The notes beneath the pieces are model-generated. The model searched no databases. It saw nothing but the letters and a program-made list of their open reading frames with translations, and was not told where the DNA came from. This document shows, in pieces, positions 16,691 through 24,235 of a stretch of 64,000 nucleotides of DNA. Source of the stretch: Halapricum desulfuricans. GTDB lineage: Archaea > Halobacteriota > Halobacteria > Halobacteriales > Haloarculaceae. The position numbers and the translations under genes are program-made. The DNA lies in assembly GCF_017094505.1 (NCBI RefSeq), contig NZ_CP064787.1:1984001-2048000 (forward strand). The letters run 5' to 3'. The stretch's first letter is position 1. Each line of letters begins with the position of its first letter.

Positions 16691-18205
16691 CTATCCTTCG
16701 AGTTGCTCGCGCAACAGCCCGTTGACCTCGCCGGGGTCGGCGCTTCCTCCCGTCTTCTGCATGACCTGTCCGACGAGGAAGTTGATCGCCCCGTCCTCGC
16801 CGCTGTGGTAGTCCTCGACGGCGTCGGGGTTCTCCTCGATCGCCTCCTCGACCGCGTCCTGCACTGCGTCCCCTGAGGTCTTGCCCAGCCCCTCGCGATC
16901 GACGATCGTCTCGGGGTCGTCGCCGCCGTCGAGCATCTCCCTGAGGACCGTCTCGCGGGCGTTCTTGGCGGTGATCTCCTCGTCGGCCACCAGTCCGACA
17001 AGCGTCGCAACCTCCTCGAGACGGTCCTCGATGTCGGTCACGTCCATGTCCCGGTAGTTCAACTCGCCCAGCAGGTTGTCCGCGACCCACGTCGCCACCA
17101 GATCGGCCTCGTACTCGCTCGCGAGCCGCTCGTAGAAGTCCGCGACCTGCTTCGTCGAGGTGAGCTTCGAGGCCGCCTCCGCGCTGAGACCGTATTCCTC
17201 CCGGAAGCGCTCGCGGCGGGCGTCCGGTAGTTCGGGGATCTCGATTTCGTCTTTCCAGTCGCTGACCCGCAGCGGCGGCAGATCGGCCTCCCGGAAGTAC
17301 CGGTAGTCCTTCTCCGCTTCCTTCGAGCGCATCGCCACGGTGTTGCCGTGGGTCTCGTTGAAGTGGCGGGTCTCTTGTTCGACCGATCGCCCGGACTCGA
17401 GCAGTTTCTTCTGGCGCGAGGCCTCGAACGACAGCGCCTGTTCGGCCCCCTTGTGACTGGAGATGTTCTTGACCTCGGTTCGGTTTGCCTCTTCCAGCAC
17501 GTCCTCGTCGATCGCGCCGTCCTCGTCCACGTCGTCGGCGTCGACGACCGAGAGGTTCGCGTCGATCCGCAGACTGCCGTCACGAGCCGGATCGAACACG
17601 CCCAGATACTCGAGGACTTCCTCGAGCTTTTCGAGGAACGCCCGCACCTCCGCGGGGTCGCGGAAGTCGGGCTCGGTGACGATCTCCATCAGCGGCGTCC
17701 CCGCGCGGTTGTAGTCGATCAGCGTGTAGTCGGCCCGGTCGATCGAACAGGTCCGGGCCTCCAGGCTCTCGGTCCCCTCGCGGACGTGCTTGATCGAGCC
17801 GGGGTCCTCTTCGAGGTGAGCGCGGCGGATCGCAACCGACCGGCGCTGGCCCTCGTGGCCGAACTCCAGAACGCCGTCCTGACAGATCGGGGCGTCGTAC
17901 TGGGTGATCTGGAAGTTCTTCGGCAGGTCGGGGTAGTAGTAGTTCTTCCGGTGGAAGGCCGTCTCCTCGGGGATCGAGGCGTCGATGGCCTTGCCGACCT
18001 TGACGGCGGCCTCGACCGCGCCCTCGTTGAGCACCGGGAGCGCGCCGGGCAGTCCGAGACAGACCGGGCAGGTGTTGGTGTTGGGCTCCTCGGCGGGATC
18101 GGTCGAACAGCCACAGAAGATCTTCGTCTCCGTCTCGAGCTGGACGTGGACCTCCAGACCGATGACGACCGTCAGATCGCGTGATTCGGCGGCTTGCGCG
18201 GTCAT
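16691..18205 (-). CDS. gatB: aspartyl/glutamyl-tRNA amidotransferase subunit B
   Basis: GatB is the kinase/transamidase subunit of GatCAB. It activates the side chain of Asp-tRNA(Asn) or Glu-tRNA(Gln) for amidation with ammonia passed from GatA. The 504 residues contain VVIGLEVHVQLETETKIFCGC near the N-terminus, CPVCLGLPGALPVLN, the KNYYYPDLPKNFQITQYD motif, LEEDPGS, and the DYNRAGTPLMEIVTEPD block. The C-terminal GatB/YqeY domain (NFLVGQVMQKTGGSADPGEVNGLLREQLEG) is complete. GatA and GatC are not in this window. Confidence 0.95.
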   Translation of the reverse strand: MTAQAAESRDLTVVIGLEVHVQLETETKIFCGCSTDPAEEPNTNTCPVCLGLPGALPVLNEGAVEAAVKVGKAIDASIPEETAFHRKNYYYPDLPKNFQITQYDAPICQDGVLEFGHEGQRRSVAIRRAHLEEDPGSIKHVREGTESLEARTCSIDRADYTLIDYNRAGTPLMEIVTEPDFRDPAEVRAFLEKLEEVLEYLGVFDPARDGSLRIDANLSVVDADDVDEDGAIDEDVLEEANRTEVKNISSHKGAEQALSFEASRQKKLLESGRSVEQETRHFNETHGNTVAMRSKEAEKDYRYFREADLPPLRVSDWKDEIEIPELPDARRERFREEYGLSAEAASKLTSTKQVADFYERLASEYEADLVATWVADNLLGELNYRDMDVTDIEDRLEEVATLVGLVADEEITAKNARETVLREMLDGGDDPETIVDREGLGKTSGDAVQDAVEEAIEENPDAVEDYHSGEDGAINFLVGQVMQKTGGSADPGEVNGLLREQLEG

Positions 18206-18236
18206 TACTCCCGATTCGGCGTCGGCGGGCTAAAGA

Positions 18237-18749
18237 CTAACGAACGGTGTGCTCCGGTGGCCCTCTCCGGACGAGCACGAGCGCGTTCTCGCCGTCGTCG
18301 TAGTAGTTGGGAACCGTCCGCAGATGTCGGAATCCAAAGCGCTCGTACAGCGACCGGGCGCGTTCGTTGCCGGCCCGTACCTCGAGCTTTACCGAACTGA
18401 CGTCGAGATTGTCGAGGACGGCGAGCGCCCGCCCGAGCAACAGCGTGCCGACCCCTTCCCCGCGTCTGTCGGGGTGGACCGCCAGATCCTTGACGTGACC
18501 GAGCGGGCGACCGTGATTCGGGACCGTATCGGCGACGATATAGCCGACGATCCCCGACTGACCGGGTTCGTCCGGCCCGTCGACCTCCGCGACGAGAAAC
18601 GCCGGCGAGGAGAGGAACTGCTCGAACGCCGAGTAGGGCCACGGCTGTGGAAACGACGCCTGCTCGATCCGAAAGACCGCGAGCAAGTCCGCACGCACGG
18701 CCTGCCGGACGGTCGGGCTCGCCGTGTCGGTCGGTGCCGTCGTCGTCAC
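18237..18749 (-). CDS. rimI: RimI-type ribosomal-protein-alanine N-acetyltransferase
   Basis: The 170-residue GNAT protein has the RimI pattern: FRIEQASFPQPWPYSAFEQFL, VGYIVAD, then the acetyl-CoA pyrophosphate loop HPDRRGEGVGTLLLGRAL at about 105. LEVRAGNERARSLYERFGFR follows, and the last motif is PNYYDDGENALVL. In archaea the orthologue acetylates N-termini of many proteins (NAT-like) and not only ribosomal protein S18. It is followed closely by gatB in the same direction (31 bp). Confidence 0.9.
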   Translation of the reverse strand: MTTTAPTDTASPTVRQAVRADLLAVFRIEQASFPQPWPYSAFEQFLSSPAFLVAEVDGPDEPGQSGIVGYIVADTVPNHGRPLGHVKDLAVHPDRRGEGVGTLLLGRALAVLDNLDVSSVKLEVRAGNERARSLYERFGFRHLRTVPNYYDDGENALVLVRRGPPEHTVR

Positions 18750-18849
18750 GGTTTCGAATTACTATTCCCGCGTGTTTATGTCTAACGACCGTGAAAACCG
18801 GAGAATTTTGGCCACAAAGTTCTTCAACACCGCCCCCTAACCGTCGGAT

Positions 18850-18924
18850 GCACCCAGTTTTGGGTGCCACCCCAACACCCCCACCACCCCCACCCCCCAC
18901 CCCCCACCCCCACCCCAATCCCCT
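18850..18924. repeat. hairpin plus C-rich (G-rich on minus) low-complexity tract
   Basis: A 7-bp hairpin (GCACCCA-gttt-TGGGTGC, 18850-18867) runs directly into about 57 bases that are almost only C with regularly spaced A (ccaacacccccaccaccccc and similar). On the minus strand this gives more than six G-runs of four to six, enough for G-quadruplexes. It lies upstream of rimI in a gene-free stretch. The tract is prone to slipped-strand length change. Confidence 0.75.
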
Positions 18925-18984
18925 CTCTCCGCTTTTCGTGTCCTCGGGAACTGTGCCGATGGTCATAGTTGTGCAGCGCGGAAA

Positions 18985-19403
18985 CCCACGACTTCAGTCG
19001 TGGGAGGAAGCGCGTCGGCTGCGCTGCCGACCACCGCGCTCTGGCCGGCGACGGTTTCGTTATCAGTACACTTAATACGATTGATTTTATATATTAATCT
19101 GCACTCTGGGGCGGCCAAAACGGACGCCTCAGAGGGGCCGCCGTAGGCCGGCCCCGAACAGCGGGACGCCGACGACGCCGCTCCGACCGCCATACTGGCG
19201 GCGTGAAGCGTCCGAGTCCACGCTGAATGAAAGCGGTGTGTTGACGCCAGCCCCCCTCGCCGGATAAAGCCCGGCGAGAGTACGTGCGACCGAACAGAAC
19301 AGTTCGGTCGCACAGAACCACGGCGTCGTGCAACCCGCCCATGACGGCTGATAAAGCGAGGGCGGAAACCTCCACGGGGAAAGCCCTTGACTTTAGTCAT
19401 GGG
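18985..19403 (+). mobile_element. decayed IS200/IS605 (IS1341-type) element with two end hairpins
   Basis: This gene-free stretch is bounded by two copies of the same hairpin class: cccacgactt-cagtcgtggg (18985-19004) and cccttgacttta-gtcatggg (19384-19403). Both are in the orientation seen at the right ends of haloarchaeal IS200/IS605 and IS1341 elements. Between them are an AT-rich promoter-like patch (about 19060-19100) and a strong 12-bp stem with a 6-base loop (19284-19313, gtgcgaccgaac ... gttcggtcgcac). Further GC-rich stems follow (gcccggcg, ccgccc ... gggcgg). No intact TnpA or TnpB frame exists. The structured 3' part would correspond in place to the omega-RNA that TnpB uses. The element ends five bases before the stop codon of the kinase gene. 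Confidence 0.55.
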
Positions 19404-19407
19404 TAGA

Positions 19408-20232
19408 TTACTCCGAGCGGCCGCGTTTCCCGCCGCGAGTCGCTGCCTTTTCCAGTTCCCCGTGCACGGCGCGGGCGTCGAAGCGATGATCGGGCCGGAT
19501 GCTGACGAAATCGAGAAAGTCGCCGGCGGCCAGCAGCGTCTCCTCGTCACAGACAGTCGCCGCCGCGGCGACGGCGTCGCTCGCCCCGATGATCGGTTCC
19601 AGCACCGCCAGCGCACACGCGATGTCGTAGGCACGGGCGTCGTGGATCCGGCGCTCGTCGACGGCCGCCGCGTCGATGAAGTACAGTTCGCCCCGCGAGA
19701 GGAGGACGTTCTCCGCCCGGAGGTCGCCGTGGGCGAACCCGGCCTCGTGCATCGCCGTCAGCCACTCGAACAGCGACGCCGCGTGGGCGCGAACGTCCCC
19801 GACGGGAGCGGCGTCCAGCGTCGTAAAGTCGGGGAGGTACTCCATGACGACCACGCCCAGTCCGTCGTGTTCGAACGCCTCGAGCGGCCGCGGAACGTTG
19901 ATCCCGAGGTCGTGCATCTTCCGGGCCGCGGCCAGTTCGTGATCGGCCATCTCCGCCGGCGTCGAGAAGTGCTCGAAAAAGCCCTCGGTGCCGCTCGAGA
20001 ACGCCCCGAGGTTTCGACCGGTGGTCAACAGCGCGTGCACCAGCGAGTGCTGGCGGGAGACGACCTTCACGAAGTACTGGTCGTCGAGCACGAACGGCGT
20101 CGACAGCCAGTTGTCCGCGTCCAGCACTTCGATGCGGTCGACCGACTGTCCGTGGCGCTCGGCGACCGCCCGCGCGACCGATTCCAGTCGCTCGCGGTCG
20201 ACCTGTCCACGCAACAGCCGGCGAAAGGCCAT
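19408..20232 (-). CDS. RIO/Bud32-like atypical protein kinase
   Basis: 274 residues. The N-terminal quarter (ERHGQSVDRIEVLDADNWLSTPFVLDDQYFVKVVSRQHSLVHALLTTGRN) contains the VKV lysine of a kinase ATP site. LGVVVMEYLPDFTTLD is the hinge, AGFAHGDLRAENVLLS is the catalytic loop (HGDLxxxN), and LYFIDAAAVDER is the metal-binding DFG equivalent (IDA). The mix is that of Bud32/RIO-type kinases. It is distinct from the KEOPS Bud32, which is usually fused to or next to Kae1. Its target is unknown. The C-terminal RGGKRGRSE tail is basic. Confidence 0.75.
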   Translation of the reverse strand: MAFRRLLRGQVDRERLESVARAVAERHGQSVDRIEVLDADNWLSTPFVLDDQYFVKVVSRQHSLVHALLTTGRNLGAFSSGTEGFFEHFSTPAEMADHELAAARKMHDLGINVPRPLEAFEHDGLGVVVMEYLPDFTTLDAAPVGDVRAHAASLFEWLTAMHEAGFAHGDLRAENVLLSRGELYFIDAAAVDERRIHDARAYDIACALAVLEPIIGASDAVAAAATVCDEETLLAAGDFLDFVSIRPDHRFDARAVHGELEKAATRGGKRGRSE

Positions 20233-20287
20233 ACGTGGTCTGGGCGTTCGAGCCCATTAGCAGTTGCGTCAGCGCGACGCGTTGCGA

Positions 20288-20812
20288 TCACGCCTCGAAT
20301 TCCTCGGCCAGCAGCCCGTACCGGAGCACGTCGAGGCGCTCGCCGCGCACGTACGCCTGCTCGCGCATGACGCCCTCCCGCTGGAACCCGACCTTTTCGA
20401 GGACGCGCTGTGAGGCGGGGTTGGTCTCGAAGACCCTCGCAGCGACCTTGTGCAGGCGGCGGTCCTCGAACCCGTAGCGGACCAGCCGGCGGGCCGCGTC
20501 GGTGGCGTAGCCGTTGCCCTGGGCCTCGGGATCGATCATATAGCCCAGTTCTGCTACGCCCCACGTCTCGTTGAAGCGATTGAGCCCCATCGTTCCGACG
20601 CGTTCGCCGTCGGCACAGACGAGCAGGTCCACGCTGTCGCCGTCGGTGTCTTCGATCCACTCGCGCTCTTCGGCTTCGGTCAGCGGCTCGACGCTCGTCA
20701 GCGACGGCCAGACGTCGGGATGGTTGATGAGTCGCTGGAGGAACTGGACGTCGTCTTCGCCCTGCGGATGTAGCGTCACGTCCTCGCCGCGGAGGAACAC
20801 GGGACCGGGCAT
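20288..20812 (-). CDS. GNAT acetyltransferase, RimJ/RimL type
   Basis: The start at 20812 (MPGPVFLRGEDVTLHPQGEDDVQFLQRLINHPDVWPSL) gives 174 residues of the RimJ/RimL/SpeG group. ELGYMIDPEAQGNGYATDAARRLVRYGFEDRRLHKVAARVFETNPASQRVLEKVGFQREGVMR contains the Q/R-G-x-G-x-A coenzyme A loop and the NPASQRVLEKxGF motif. Such enzymes acetylate protein N-termini, antibiotics or small amines. The substrate is not readable. It is divergent from the redoxin-like gene at 20919. Confidence 0.88.
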   Translation of the reverse strand: MPGPVFLRGEDVTLHPQGEDDVQFLQRLINHPDVWPSLTSVEPLTEAEEREWIEDTDGDSVDLLVCADGERVGTMGLNRFNETWGVAELGYMIDPEAQGNGYATDAARRLVRYGFEDRRLHKVAARVFETNPASQRVLEKVGFQREGVMREQAYVRGERLDVLRYGLLAEEFEA

Positions 20813-20918
20813 GTCTCGACAGTCGGACGGGGACCTCTTCAGGATTTCCCGACCCTGTCCCGTGGTACCGGACACCGATATCCCACACGCTTTTTCGGCT
20901 TCCTCCCGAGGGGACGGT

Positions 20919-21362
20919 ATGCTCGAAGCAGGCGATCCGGCCCCGGATTTCTACCTTCCGGCGGCCGACGACCCCGGCGCGGAGTACATGCTCTCGGCCG
21001 CCGCCGACGCCGGGCCGGTCGTGGTGGCGTTCGTCTCCGACGAGACGTCGACAGCGCGACCGCTCCTGAAGCGTCTCGCGGGCGTCGAGTGGGCGCAGGT
21101 CGTCGATCGGCTCAGCGTCTTCGGGATCGGAACCGACCAGGACGCGCTCGCTCGACTCGCCGAGGGAGTGCCGTTCCCGGTGCTCTACGACCGCGGCGGC
21201 TACGTCACCGATCTGTACGGAGTCGATCAAACCAGTCGATCCGACCAGGCGGTCGTCGTCGCGGATTCGCGGTGTGTGATCCGTTTCGCGTGGGACGGAG
21301 CCGACGCCGCCGAGCTGGCGCTTGAGGCGGTCCAGTCGGCGGTCGCCGAGGCGACCGAATAG
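20919..21362 (+). CDS. peroxiredoxin-fold protein lacking the peroxidatic cysteine
   Basis: The start at 20919 gives MLEAGDPAPDFYLPAADDPGAEYMLSAA, the usual AhpC/TSA opening (GDxAPDFxLP). VVVAFVSDETSTARPLLKRL occupies the place of the active-site segment, where peroxiredoxins have a Cys after PxxxTxxC. Here only Ala/Arg is found. GIGTDQDALARLAEGVPFPVLYDRGGYVTDLYGV continues the fold. The one cysteine left is late (SRCVIRFAW). So the fold is thioredoxin-like but the protein cannot be a normal peroxidase. It is 147 residues long. Confidence 0.75.
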   Translation: MLEAGDPAPDFYLPAADDPGAEYMLSAAADAGPVVVAFVSDETSTARPLLKRLAGVEWAQVVDRLSVFGIGTDQDALARLAEGVPFPVLYDRGGYVTDLYGVDQTSRSDQAVVVADSRCVIRFAWDGADAAELALEAVQSAVAEATE

Positions 21363-21425
21363 GTCGATCCGCCCGCGTCGTCGCCGGACCGGGGGAGATA
21401 TACGCGACGGCTCTCTACAGCGGGT

Positions 21426-22145
21426 ATGTCCGACGGCGCGTGGGTGAGTCTCTTCTCGGGCGGGAAAGACTCCGCGTGGGCGCTGTATCGCGCCCTGCAG
21501 GCGGGCCGCCCTGTCGAGCGGCTGGTAACCGTCCATCCGGCGGGGGATTCGTACATGTACCACGTTCCGGCCACGGAACTGGCCGAACTGGCCGCCGAGA
21601 GTATCGGTCTCGAGTTGCTGGCTGTCGAGCCCGACGACTTCGCGGCCGAAGGGGCCGTCGACGCCGGCCAGCAGGGCGATACCGAACTCCGGCCGCTTGA
21701 AGCGGCACTCGGTGGGCTGGACGAGCGCATCGACGGTGGCATCGCCGGCGTCACTGCAGGCGCCGTCGAGAGCGAGTACCAGACCAGCCGGATCCGGGCG
21801 ATGTGCGACCGCCTTGGGGCCGAGCTGTTCGCGCCGCTCTGGCAGGAAGATCCGGTCGAACTGGCGGAATCCATGCTGGAGGCGAACTTCGAGATCCGGA
21901 TCATCCAGGTCGCGGCCTACGGGCTGGACGAATCGTGGCTCGGCCGTCGACTGGACGCTGACGCGCTGGCGCAACTGCGCGCACTCAACGACGAGTACGG
22001 CGTGCACGTCCTCGGCGAGGGCGGGGAGTTCGAGACGCTCGTGACCGACGGCCCGCACATGGATCGCCGGATCGAACTCGACTACGAGACCGAATGGGAC
22101 GGAACGCGCGGAACGATCCGAGTCGACGACGCCCGGCTGGCTTGA
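21426..22145 (+). CDS. dph6: diphthine-ammonia ligase
   Basis: It catalyses the last step of diphthamide formation on elongation factor 2: ATP-dependent amidation of diphthine. The 239 residues start MSDGAWVSLFSGGKDSAWALYRAL with the PP-loop SGGKDS at about 11-16. HPAGDSYMYHVP follows, then GAVESEYQTSRIRAMCDRLG, and the C-terminal signature GVHVLGEGGEFETLVTDGP typical of Dph6/MJ0570 enzymes. The length matches the archaeal family. It follows the redoxin-like gene by 63 bp in the same direction. Confidence 0.93.
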   Translation: MSDGAWVSLFSGGKDSAWALYRALQAGRPVERLVTVHPAGDSYMYHVPATELAELAAESIGLELLAVEPDDFAAEGAVDAGQQGDTELRPLEAALGGLDERIDGGIAGVTAGAVESEYQTSRIRAMCDRLGAELFAPLWQEDPVELAESMLEANFEIRIIQVAAYGLDESWLGRRLDADALAQLRALNDEYGVHVLGEGGEFETLVTDGPHMDRRIELDYETEWDGTRGTIRVDDARLA

Positions 22146-22210
22146 TCCCACCGCGGCCGGCCGGATCCGCCGGGCGCAGTATCGACAGTCGTGTCACGGC
22201 AACTGCGATC

Positions 22211-22290
22211 ATACTGGTAGCTGTACCATTTCCCAACGACTCGCCACGACGGAGTCCCGAATATCTTGACGAGCTTGTAGCCACCAGTAT
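22211..22290. repeat. 80-bp palindromic intergenic element, copy 2
   Basis: It has the same length and same ends as the element at 8391-8470. The left end is ATACTGGTAGCTGTAC, and the right end is the near-complement finishing TAGCCACCAGTAT. The conserved internal words cgac, gaatatctt and cgag match copy 1 (ggatatcttt). The final T is the first base of the complement of the histidine-kinase stop codon, exactly as copy 1 sits on the methionine adenosyltransferase stop codon. Confidence 0.8.
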
Positions 22291-23942
22291 CAGTTCCCCG
22301 CAGCGACCGCCGTCTGCGGACAGGTCACGACGCCCTCGACGACGATGCGGACGCCGTCGTCGTAGTCGGCGTCGAAGACTGGCTCCCAGCCGTGGGCGCG
22401 AGCGAGCGCCCGGAAACTCGGCAGGGCCATCCCCGCTTCGGCGGTCGGCACCGACTCCTCGAACTCGAAAAACGTCTCCGCGCTGGTCCCAGTCGGACGG
22501 TCGCCGTCTGCCTCCAGAACCAGCTCGCCGTCCGCAAGGGAGACTGTCACCGACGAGCTGTCGATCGCGTCGGCGAAGACGAAGGCCCGGTGTAACAGCT
22601 CCTCGAAGCGACGCTCGTCTGCCTCGAGGGCGTCATCGCTCTCCAGCCGCAGCTCGAGTCCGTCGAGATCGGCCCGCTGCCGGGCCGCTTTCGCGGCCTC
22701 GCGCAGTCTCACCGGATGGGTCTCCTCGACGGACTGGCTGTATTCGGCCAGCATCGACAGGTCGTCGACGATCTCGCGCATTCGCTGGCTCGTCGTCGCG
22801 GCCGTCGAGAGCGCGCGCGAGGCCGTCTCGGGATCGCGTTCGACGTACTGCTGGGCGGCCTCGACGTTCCCGGCGACGATCTGGAGGGTGTTGCGCAACT
22901 CGTGGCGGATACCGACCGCCAGGTCCTCCAGTTGGTCGTTGTGACGTTTCAGCTCGCGGCGCTGGCGTTCGATCCGGGAGACGTCGGTCAACACGAGCAT
23001 CCGCCCGTCTCCGGTCTGGCCGAGCGAAAAGTCGCTCTCGGTCACCAGGAAGTGACGCGTCTCGGCGTCGATCCGGAAATCGAGGACGGTGCGCTCGGTC
23101 CCGAGCGCGTCCGCGAGCGGTTCGACGTGCTCGACCGGCTCGCCGCGCGCGTCCGCGAGGCCGGGGACGATCCGCGCCGCGGCGTCGTTGAAATCGCGGA
23201 TCCGGTCGTCGGCGTCCAGAAAGACGACGGCGTCGTCGACATCGGCCGAGAAGTGGACCGCCAGGAACTGCTCCTGATACAGAAAGAGCGTCCCCAGCGC
23301 GAACGCGGCGACGCCGAACGGTGCGTGGATGATGTTGACGAGTTCCGGGATCGAGTACGCCGCGATGTCGAGCACGACCGGGACAGCCGTCAGCGACGCC
23401 AGCGCGGCGACTATCCGGGTGTCGTGATCGGACTCGGCGAACTGCTCGAAGAGCATGAACAGCCCGATCGACGCCAGCGCGTAGGACAGCCCCGTCACCG
23501 TCCAGTGGAAGACTCCCTGCTGGATCACGAGGTGAGTGAACCCGTCGTCGACGAGCGTCGCCTCGTAGTACGCGTGATGGATCGGGTTGGTGAGTTTGAC
23601 CGCGACGACCGCGAGATACGTTGCGATGCCGGCGCGTCGGAACGTCGGATCGCGGTGGTACGTCCGGCCCGTGTACGCCGACGCGAAGTACAGCCACGCC
23701 CAGACCGTCGAGAAGCCGAAGACGAGTCCGATCAGGTAGGCCACGTTTTTCAGCTGGAAGCCGGGAACCAGTAGCACTGCCGTGTGCGAACCGGCCCACG
23801 CGCCGCTTCCCGCGAGCAGTCCGATCATACCGATCCGCGTGTCTCGGTCTTCGATTTCCCTTGCCCGAAGAATGCTTGCGAAGCACGCCAGCGACGTGAA
23901 CGCGAACGCGACGATATATACAAGACTCGACAGAGCGGTCAC
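22290..23942 (-). CDS. 7-TM sensor histidine kinase with degenerate ATPase domain
   Basis: The 550-residue protein starts at a GTG (MTALSSLVYIVAFAF). Seven hydrophobic helices fill residues 1-225, as in the 7TM histidine-kinase receptor module. A PAS-like domain follows at about 235-325 (VFLDADDRIRDFNDAAARIVPG). The HisKA helix has H347 in GIRHELRNTLQIVAGNVE. The C-terminal ATPase part lacks a recognisable N-box asparagine (LLHRAFVFADAI, about 450-460) and the DxGxG G1 box (EADGDRPTG, about 478-485), so ATP binding is doubtful. No response regulator lies next to it. It is the last host gene before the provirus. Confidence 0.85.
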   Translation of the reverse strand: MTALSSLVYIVAFAFTSLACFASILRAREIEDRDTRIGMIGLLAGSGAWAGSHTAVLLVPGFQLKNVAYLIGLVFGFSTVWAWLYFASAYTGRTYHRDPTFRRAGIATYLAVVAVKLTNPIHHAYYEATLVDDGFTHLVIQQGVFHWTVTGLSYALASIGLFMLFEQFAESDHDTRIVAALASLTAVPVVLDIAAYSIPELVNIIHAPFGVAAFALGTLFLYQEQFLAVHFSADVDDAVVFLDADDRIRDFNDAAARIVPGLADARGEPVEHVEPLADALGTERTVLDFRIDAETRHFLVTESDFSLGQTGDGRMLVLTDVSRIERQRRELKRHNDQLEDLAVGIRHELRNTLQIVAGNVEAAQQYVERDPETASRALSTAATTSQRMREIVDDLSMLAEYSQSVEETHPVRLREAAKAARQRADLDGLELRLESDDALEADERRFEELLHRAFVFADAIDSSSVTVSLADGELVLEADGDRPTGTSAETFFEFEESVPTAEAGMALPSFRALARAHGWEPVFDADYDDGVRIVVEGVVTCPQTAVAAGN

Positions 23943-24019
23943 AGATGAACTATATTGCGGCCCGGATAAATATGATTGCCACGATTGCGGCAGCGTATCG
24001 CGTTACGAAGTGGGGTGAA

Positions 24020-24107
24020 TGGGCCGGCGCAGATGTCGAACACGGGAAGACGGTCGCTCACTTCGTTCGCGCTGCGACTTCCCTGTTCGAATCTGCGGGG
24101 CCACTTC
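24020..24107. repeat. degenerate copies of the tRNA-Pro 3' end in inverted arrangement
   Basis: Bases 24020-24034 repeat 15 bases of the tRNA-Pro 3' end (tgggccggcgcagat) and continue imperfectly into the T-loop (gtcgaac). About 50 bp further, gttcgaatctgcg (from 24089) with ggggccac is the same T-arm in the opposite direction. The two form an imperfect inverted repeat of about 27 bp. Together with the exact attL at 24159 they suggest more than one past integration at this tRNA. Confidence 0.65.
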
Positions 24108-24158
24108 CTCACAACAGACGCTCGTCGCTACCGCTCCCCGTGTTGCGTTGCGGGAAGA

Positions 24159-24175
24159 AGTGGGCCGGCGCAGAT
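24159..24175. repeat. attL core, 17-bp direct repeat
   Basis: The sequence agtgggccggcgcagat is identical to 43146-43162 within tRNA-Pro. It marks the left boundary of the provirus, 61 bp from the integrase stop codon. Confidence 0.88.
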
Positions 24176-24235
24176 CTGATATCGCTTTTCGCGAAGCGGT
24201 TCCTTCTTGCGGTTTTGGGGGTTATAAAGGACATG

